Source: Basipetospora chlamydospora (lineage: Eukaryota; Ascomycota; Sordariomycetes; Microascales). From it: a stretch of 64,000 nt of DNA. The notes beneath the pieces are model-generated. The model saw nothing but the letters and a program-made list of their open reading frames with translations, was not told the DNA's origin and did no database searches. The stretch is from NCBI GenBank assembly GCA_001599675.1, contig BCHP01000006.1:358382-422381 (forward strand). The letters are read 5' to 3'. Positions 58,006-64,000 of this stretch are shown here, in pieces. A program made the position numbers and the translations under genes. Position 1 is the first letter of the stretch, and every line of letters begins with the position of its first letter.

Positions 58006-59493
58006 TCACGCAAGAGCCTTGACGTCCTTCTCGGCAATCTTTCCCTCGCCCACCAGCCTGGTAACCTCGTCCTTCCACACGCCCTTGATCTCGTCCGCCA
58101 CCTTGAGCCCGCCGAGCTTGGCCGCCAGCGCAGCGATGCCCTCGTTATCGAGCTTCGACTGCACGAGCTCCACGTCGTTGAGCACGCCGTCGATGACGGC
58201 AGCACTGGGCTCGCCGCCAGCCACGAAGTAGTTGGCGTCCTTGACGGAGCCCTTGAGCACGCGCTTGTTCTTCTTGGCGGCGTTCTTGGCCGCCTCCTTG
58301 GCCTTCTTGGACTGCTCGCGGTCGGCCTTGGCGGCCTCCTCGGCGGCCTTCTTGGCGGCCTCTTCCTCCTCCTTCTTGCGCTGGGCGTCCTCCTTGGCTT
58401 TGCGCTCGGCCTCCTCCTTGTCGAGGCGCTTCTTGTTCTTGGCGGCGTTGGCCTCCTTGCGGAAGCGCTTGATGCGCTCGTCGGCGCCGGAGCAGTCGTC
58501 GAGGAGCTTCCTCAGGCGGGCGTTGTCCTCGGCCTTCCTCTTCTTGCGGGTGTTGGCGTTCTTGCGCTCCACGTGCCTCTTCTGGTCACGGTTCTCGTTG
58601 TCGTCGGGCACGTCCTCGTCGAGGTACTCAAACGACCGCCAGCTGTCAAAGTTGTACCAGAAGTTGTAAAAGTTCTCCACGTCCTCCTTGGTCGAGTTGT
58701 CGTCGCCGAACGAGGGCACGGGGTGGGTCTTGGAGAAGCGGGCCTCGGCCTTGAAGACGTTGCCCCACAGCTTGTAGAAGGCGTTGCCGCCCTTGGCGAG
58801 CTGCTTCTTGGTGGGCGGGTCGACGTCGGCGGCCTCGTCAACGGAGTCGAACTGGCGGCGCTTGACGGGGTCGAGGAGCACCTCGGTGGCCTTTTGGATG
58901 CACTTGAAGAAGTTGTCGTCGTCGGTGCGGCCCAGGGCGGCCTTCTTGTCCGGGTGGTGGCGGAGGACCTTCTTGCGGTGGGCGCGCTTGATCTGGTCCT
59001 CGGTGGCCTTGTAGCGGAACTTGGTGAGGCCGAGAACCTGGTAGTGGTCTTGGTTCTGTGGGTTCAAGAAAGGAAAGTGTTAGCAGGCTGTGGTGCACAC
59101 ATAAAACGAAAAAGAAAAAGAGAAAGAAAAAAAGATTACGGCCATCTGTGAAGGGGAATAAATGGCTGGTGTTTGGTGCTTCCCTCGAGGGGCCACATCA
59201 CATACCTTCCAGTCCTTGGCATCACGCTGGAGCATGAGGGGATCCTCATCCTCGCTTATGTCGCTGTAGTCCTCGTCCTCGACGTTCTTGGCACTCTCCT
59301 GCGCCTGGATGCGGTCGTCCTCGGAGAAGGTGCGCTTGTGGCGGGCGCGGCGGGCGTGCGCCAGGAAGTGAGGCCCCACGGGCTCGATGGTGCGGAGGGT
59401 CGAGGCCGAGATGTGGCCGATGGGCTTGAAGTCCTTGTCCGCGGCCCAGCCCGAGGGCAGGGACGGGAGGGGGAGGCTCGCTACGGAGGCCAT
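58006..59493 (-). CDS. ZUO1: zuotin (ribosome-associated J-protein)
   Basis: Exons 59493-59206 and 59055-58006 (445 aa, close to the usual 430-450). The N-terminal 96 residues include the Ssz1-binding-type region and an acidic SDISEDEDP segment ending RDAKDWK. The J-domain follows (QDHYQVLGL...HRKKVLRHHPDKKAAL) with an intact HPD. Then come the zuotin homology region (FWYNFDSWRSFEYLDED), a long Lys/Glu/Ala helix rich in charged repeats that contacts the ribosome, and a C-terminal bundle starting VKDANYFVAGGEP. Zuotin with Ssz1 forms the ribosome-associated complex that recruits Hsp70 to nascent chains at the tunnel exit. The space between the two exons (150 nt) contains an additional possible six-base exon, ATGGCC (59145-59140), flanked by CACAG and GTAATC. 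Including it would add Met-Ala without changing frame. Confidence 0.95.
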
Positions 59494-60510
59494 TTGGAGT
59501 GCTGGTATGGGGGGTTTGGATGTGTGTGGAGGTTTGGTGAGGTGTTGTAGATAGGAAAGAGATGGGACACAAAAAAGATGGAACTTGAAGCTCGTTCTCT
59601 CTCTCTGAGAAAATTTTAGAGGGGCAGAATCAGAATTCGGAGCTGCCACTGGCAGTGGCAGTGTGAAAGATGACGGGGGGCTAGCTGCCAGCTGCCAGTC
59701 GCCAACCGCCAACAATTGACAGGCCTCCAACGATAAACAACTTAAGGCTTATACCAGCACAAACTTGAACTGGAAAGAAACCAGCCAGAAACATTGAACT
59801 GAAGATATGCAATCATCATCACCTCCAGTTTCCTCTCACTTGTTTTACCATCTCAGTTCCCGTCCACCCATCTCAACCGCTTGGTCGGGCTAGAACTTGG
59901 AGGTACTCGACTAGATTCAGCTTCGGGCTGCTCGGGCACTTTTCCTAGGTGGTTCAGACTGTTTCTCCCCCTCGGCTCACCCCGCATATTGATGTGTGCG
60001 CCTCTCATCGTGTGCGCTCAAGGCCTTACTCAAGGAAGGCAACATTATTAACCCCGGCTCCTTCAACTTAAAGTCGACTCTTTCATCCTGGCCGTGTTCA
60101 TGTTTCTACCGCTATGGGAAGAATGTGCGCAGATCCAACACGGTATCTTCATACCACCCCGTTTTCGCCCATAAGTGTACTCATATTGGTATTACACTGG
60201 CGCCTCATTCGCCCTCGAATCTACCGACACAGAATCGTTTCGGCTCGGACGTGCCTATAAATTAATAAACGGCTCTATATTCGCTCGCATACGAAGTATA
60301 GCTGAGTCCGGAAATTTAGGTCCACCAATCGCATATAGAGATCCATTGTAGATAGGATATACATATCATGATAGCTGTGCCTACGAGTATAACTTGTAAG
60401 TCTTCTCGAGGAATCCCCGGATGGACAAGGTCTTTCGGGAAAAATCGAGGCCCCCATCCTAGAGCCATCGGGTGGCCCAGAAGGCCAAAGTAGCCGAGAC
60501 AACTGCAGCT
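59494..60510. promoter_or_regulatory. divergent spacer, zuotin / GH2 glycosidase
   Basis: A 1.0 kb region. A short inverted/direct CTGCCA-rich stretch lies at 59640-59705 in the zuotin leader (several CTGCCA and TGGCAG units). TACGAGTA at 60382-60389, in the GH2 promoter. No gene seen. Confidence 0.45.
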
Positions 60511-63246
60511 ATGTTCCTTCCATCTTCGACAGCCGTCCGGGCGTGCGTGCTTCTGCTGAGCCTGGCCCTGCTCCTCGCCCCAGCCGACGCCTTCGCCATC
60601 CTACCTCAACAGGAGCAGAACTCGAACGCCGCGTCTGGCCGGGAACGTATCAGTCTCAACGGGGGCTGGCGCTTCAAGCGCTGGGAGTCCAATCCAGACG
60701 GGCTGGTCTACGATTTCCGCCAGGACACCCCCGCCCAGGCAGTCGAGGTGTTGAAGCCCTGGATCCTGCCCTCGGCGAACGACTTCATAGACGACGCGAC
60801 CAAGCACCACAAGCGGCCCGAGGGCAATCCCAGTACCGACATCCCCTTCATCGAGACGGCGTACGACGACGATGATTGGGAAGCCGTCGACCTGCCGCAC
60901 GACTGGGCCATCAGGGGACCCTTCTATACTGAGGAGAATGCCGTGGTCGGAGGCGGCATGGGCCGTCTGCCTATCCAGGGTGTCGGCTGGTATCGCCGCA
61001 AATTATCCCTCACGGTTCCCGAGGACGACGGCCGCCGCCGGCGTGTCTACTTAGAGATCGACGGCGCTATGTCGTACGCCATGGTGTGGGTTAATGGCCA
61101 TCTCGCCGGCGGGTGGCCTTTCGGCTACAACTCGTTCCGCATCGACCTCACCCCGTACCTCAAGCCTGGTGACGATAACCAACTCGCCATCCGCCTCGAC
61201 AACCCCGTTGAGTCGTCGCGTTGGTACCCCGGCGGTGGCCTCTACCGCAACGTCTGGCTGGTGGCGGTCGACGAGACGCACGTGGCCTACCTGGGCACTT
61301 CCATCACCGCCGAGGGCGCGACTGCCGAGAGCGCTGCTATCCAACTCGACATCAAAGTCGAGAACAGCGGCAAGGATGACCGAGAGGTTGAGGTGGCCAC
61401 CGACGTGCACGTGTTCGACCCCGAGACCGGGAAGCTAGGCGACAAGGTAGCCGAGTTCGCGCCAAAGACGGTTGAAGTGGCGGCCGGCCAGAAGCAGACA
61501 GTACACACCTCCGTCACCATCGAGAAGCCGCGACTCTGGGGCCCGCCGCCCACGCAGAAGCCAAACCTGCACGTGGCCGTGACGCGACTAGTCGCCGGCA
61601 ACGACACCATCGACACCTACTCGACCCGCTTCGGCATCCGCGCCCTCGAGGCGACGGGCGACGGCCTGCTAGTCAACGGCGAGCGCATCTACCTGCAGGG
61701 CGTCAACCAGCACCACGACCTGGGCGCGCTGGGCGCCGCATTCAACTACCGCGCGGCCCAGCGCCAGCTCGAGGTCCTCCGTGAGCTCGGCTGCAACGCC
61801 GTGCGCATGGCGCACAACCCGCCGGCGCCCGAGTTCCTCGACCTGGCGGACGAGATGGGCTTCCTGGTCATGGACGAGGCCTTTGACTGCTGGCAGAAGC
61901 AGAAGAATCCCAACGATTTCCACCTCATATTCGATGACTGGTCCGAGGCTGACGTGCGCTCCATGATACGGCGCGACCGGAACCACCCTTCCATCTTCGC
62001 GTGGAGCATTGGGAATGAGGTCGGCGAGCAGACCGAGGGTGCTAGTGGGGAAGCTATTGGCCGGCGCCTCAGTGCCATTGTGCACCAGGAGGACCCCTTC
62101 CGCGGCAGCACGGCGTCCATGAACGTCGCCAAGCCCGACCAGCCGTTCCCAAACGCCCTTGACATCATGAGCCTCAACTACCAGGGCGAGGGGATCCGCG
62201 ACTCGGGGGCTTACGCCGACTTCCAGGGCACCCGAACCCCGCCCATGTACCCAGGCTTCCACGAGGCCTTCCCCAACGCCCTCCTCCTCAGCAGCGAGAC
62301 GGCCGCGGCTCTCAGCACGCGGGGCACCTACTTCTTCCCGGTAACGGGGGAGTTCAGCGCCCCGCAGACGGACGAGCCGGGTGGCGGCGGCGACCCGCGG
62401 CTGCGGCAGGTCAGCGCGTACGAGCTGTACACGACGCCCTTTGGCGCATCGCCCGACAAGGTGTTCCAGAAGCAGGACGAGAACCCGTACGTGGCGGGCG
62501 AGTTCGTCTGGACGGGGTGGGACTACCTCGGCGAGCCGACGCCGTACTACTCGGCGCGCAGCTCATACTTTGGCATCGTCGACCTGTGCGGTTTCAAAAA
62601 GGACCGGTTCTACCTGTACCAGGCGCGGTGGCGGCCCGATCTTCAGACGGCGCACATCCTACCGCACTGGAACTGGCCCGACCGTGTGGGGCAGGTGACA
62701 CCCGTGCACGTCTTCTCCGCCGCCGACGAGGCCGAGCTGTTCCTCAACGGCAAGAGCGTAGGCAAGGCTAAGAAGGAGGCATCCGACTACCGTTTCCGGT
62801 GGGATGACGTCGAGTACGAGGCCGGCGAGCTGCACGTCGTGACCTACAAGGACGGCAGGGAGTGGGCCAACGACACGGTTCGCACGACGGGGGCGGCCGC
62901 GCAGCTGCGCCTGACGGCAGACCGCGCGGAGATTCGAGCCGACGGCTACGACCTGTCCTTCTTGACGCTCGAGGTTGTCGACGAGAATGGCGACGTCGTG
63001 CCCCAGGCGAGCAACGCCATCACCTTCTCCGTCTCGTCGGGGGAGGGCGAGATCGTGGCTAGCGACAATGGTGACCCGTACGACATGGTCGCCTTCCCGT
63101 CCAAGGAGCGCAAGGCCTTTAGCGGCATGGCGTTGGCCATTGTGCGCGCGAGGGCCGGGTCGGAGGGCGCCTTTACCGTGACGGCCACGGCGGCCGGACT
63201 CGCGGCTGCGAACGTCACCGTCACCGTGGCCATGACCGGGCAGTGA
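60511..63246 (+). CDS. secreted GH2 family glycosidase (beta-galactosidase-like)
   Basis: A single exon of 911 aa from the ATG at 60511. The open frame extends upstream only to a GTG at 60472, and the chosen ATG starts a clear signal peptide (VLLLSLALLLAPADA|FA). Domain order fits GH2: a jelly-roll sugar-binding domain (LNGGWRFKRW, DLPHDW, GVGWYRRKL, GYNSFRIDLTPYL), an Ig-like sandwich, and a TIM barrel (RIYLQGVNQHHDLGALG, CNAVRMAHNPP, GFLVMDEAFD). The acid/base Glu503 is in SIGNEVGEQ. The probable nucleophile Glu596 is in LLSSETAAALSTRG, and FVWTGWDYLGEPTPYYS follows. C-terminal modules resemble the DUF4982 and Big/invasin-like beta-sandwiches of bacterial GH2 enzymes. It likely trims beta-galactosides or related plant glycans outside the cell. 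Intronless over 2.7 kb, unlike most neighbours. Confidence 0.9.
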   Translation: MFLPSSTAVRACVLLLSLALLLAPADAFAILPQQEQNSNAASGRERISLNGGWRFKRWESNPDGLVYDFRQDTPAQAVEVLKPWILPSANDFIDDATKHHKRPEGNPSTDIPFIETAYDDDDWEAVDLPHDWAIRGPFYTEENAVVGGGMGRLPIQGVGWYRRKLSLTVPEDDGRRRRVYLEIDGAMSYAMVWVNGHLAGGWPFGYNSFRIDLTPYLKPGDDNQLAIRLDNPVESSRWYPGGGLYRNVWLVAVDETHVAYLGTSITAEGATAESAAIQLDIKVENSGKDDREVEVATDVHVFDPETGKLGDKVAEFAPKTVEVAAGQKQTVHTSVTIEKPRLWGPPPTQKPNLHVAVTRLVAGNDTIDTYSTRFGIRALEATGDGLLVNGERIYLQGVNQHHDLGALGAAFNYRAAQRQLEVLRELGCNAVRMAHNPPAPEFLDLADEMGFLVMDEAFDCWQKQKNPNDFHLIFDDWSEADVRSMIRRDRNHPSIFAWSIGNEVGEQTEGASGEAIGRRLSAIVHQEDPFRGSTASMNVAKPDQPFPNALDIMSLNYQGEGIRDSGAYADFQGTRTPPMYPGFHEAFPNALLLSSETAAALSTRGTYFFPVTGEFSAPQTDEPGGGGDPRLRQVSAYELYTTPFGASPDKVFQKQDENPYVAGEFVWTGWDYLGEPTPYYSARSSYFGIVDLCGFKKDRFYLYQARWRPDLQTAHILPHWNWPDRVGQVTPVHVFSAADEAELFLNGKSVGKAKKEASDYRFRWDDVEYEAGELHVVTYKDGREWANDTVRTTGAAAQLRLTADRAEIRADGYDLSFLTLEVVDENGDVVPQASNAITFSVSSGEGEIVASDNGDPYDMVAFPSKERKAFSGMALAIVRARAGSEGAFTVTATAAGLAAANVTVTVAMTGQ

Positions 63247-64000
63247 AAAGAAAAAGGAAAGAAGAAATAAGTGTCCGGAGGCTGCGACTTCTTGTCATCG
63301 GATCGGAGCACTGGAATGCCGTTGCGTACCATCTGGGAACATTGTTGATTACGGGGTATGCGATGTATGCGAGGGAAAGACGAGCTGCGAGTGCGTGCAA
63401 TGTCAAAGTTGGCTTGGAGGGGAAGAGGAAATGGCAGCAAGAGAGAACTGTCGAAGCACTAAGTTGGATATAATTATGTAATCACACGGATCTCCTATAT
63501 CAAATGATTCCTTCCTTTTCTACGGCACATAATCTTGTCAGTGTCCTCTCGCGAGCACGGTCATGCACCCGGAACCCGAATCTTGAATTCCTGCGTATGC
63601 CGTCCGTACTCACGATGGTTGATGCCCTATGTACGGAATACTACAGCCCTGGCTGTGTCTTATCCCGCTTGATCCGCTGACAGGGCCGTTGCTCGCTTAA
63701 TGACCAGTCAGTGGCCTTTTCTTCTTCTTCTTGGTAGAAGTAATCCACGGTTATGGCCTCCGTAGAATATTACTCGTAGATATTGACGCCTCGACTCTAG
63801 ATTGATGTAAGTAAATGCACACTACTCCGCCACATGTACGTTGTCCCAGTCCCACCCAGTCTCGTTTTTATGCCCCCGACTCCGAATCACAACCCCCTCG
63901 CTCACAACCTGAAAAAAGTACCTAGCTACACCGTATTTCCTCTTTCGGGCAAAACGATCGGCCCCTCTTTTCCCCACGGGCTGACCATGGCCCCGGACGG
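63247..64000. other. 3' flank of GH2 gene, no further gene
   Basis: TACTCGTA at 63771-63778. No open frame with coding character. A new gene could begin beyond the right edge. Confidence 0.5.

Overview
The window is a stretch of nuclear genome from a filamentous ascomycete (Pezizomycotina, probably a Sordariomycete). The evidence is short introns (60-170 nt) with GTRNGT donors and CTRAY branch points, GC-rich coding DNA, and families typical of these fungi: an AA9 polysaccharide monooxygenase, an APH-like kinase and a lunapark protein. An inactivated repeat-family gene carries damage of the kind made by repeat-induced point mutation (RIP). No rRNA, tRNA, CRISPR array, prokaryotic operon or intact transposon was found. 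Two assembly gaps (runs of N) are present.

Layout. 1-9.4 kb: a Brl1/Brr6 nuclear-envelope protein (-) and the elongation factor IWS1/Spn1 (+), divergently placed, then the kinase core of an SR-protein kinase (-). The first exon of that kinase appears to lie 3 kb upstream at 12.3-12.4 kb. 15.6-21.7 kb: the ER-shaping protein lunapark (-) and a GRIP-domain golgin (+), divergent. 24.5-26.0 kb: a SWIRM-domain protein (-). 26.0-32.3 kb: a 6.3 kb stretch with no credible gene. 32.3-35.4 kb: a tandem pair of RNase H-fold proteins that have lost catalytic residues, with a doubtful small gene between them. 36.5-38.1 kb: an APH-like kinase (-). 38.1-43.4 kb: mostly non-coding, with an AT-rich block that looks RIP-degraded and a structured hairpin element. 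43.4-45.4 kb: an F-box protein (-). 46.1-48.4 kb: a long kinase-like pseudogene (-) held in one reading frame but broken by four TAG codons. 48.9-52.0 kb: a C2H2 zinc-finger protein (+) and the mitochondrial membrane protein MCP1 (+). 52.8-53.6 kb: an AA9 LPMO (-). 55.8-59.5 kb: a type II membrane protein (-) and the ribosome-associated chaperone zuotin (-). 60.5-63.2 kb: a secreted intronless GH2 glycosidase (+).

Most genes are independent housekeeping units and there is no biosynthetic cluster. The accessory parts (26-43 kb and 46-48 kb) hold the unusual items: the RNase H-like pair, the RIP-type decay, and two short motifs, TACGGAGTA and TACTCGTA, that recur in intergenic DNA well above chance. 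All exon limits below were read by eye from splice signals and frame and are unsupported by transcripts.
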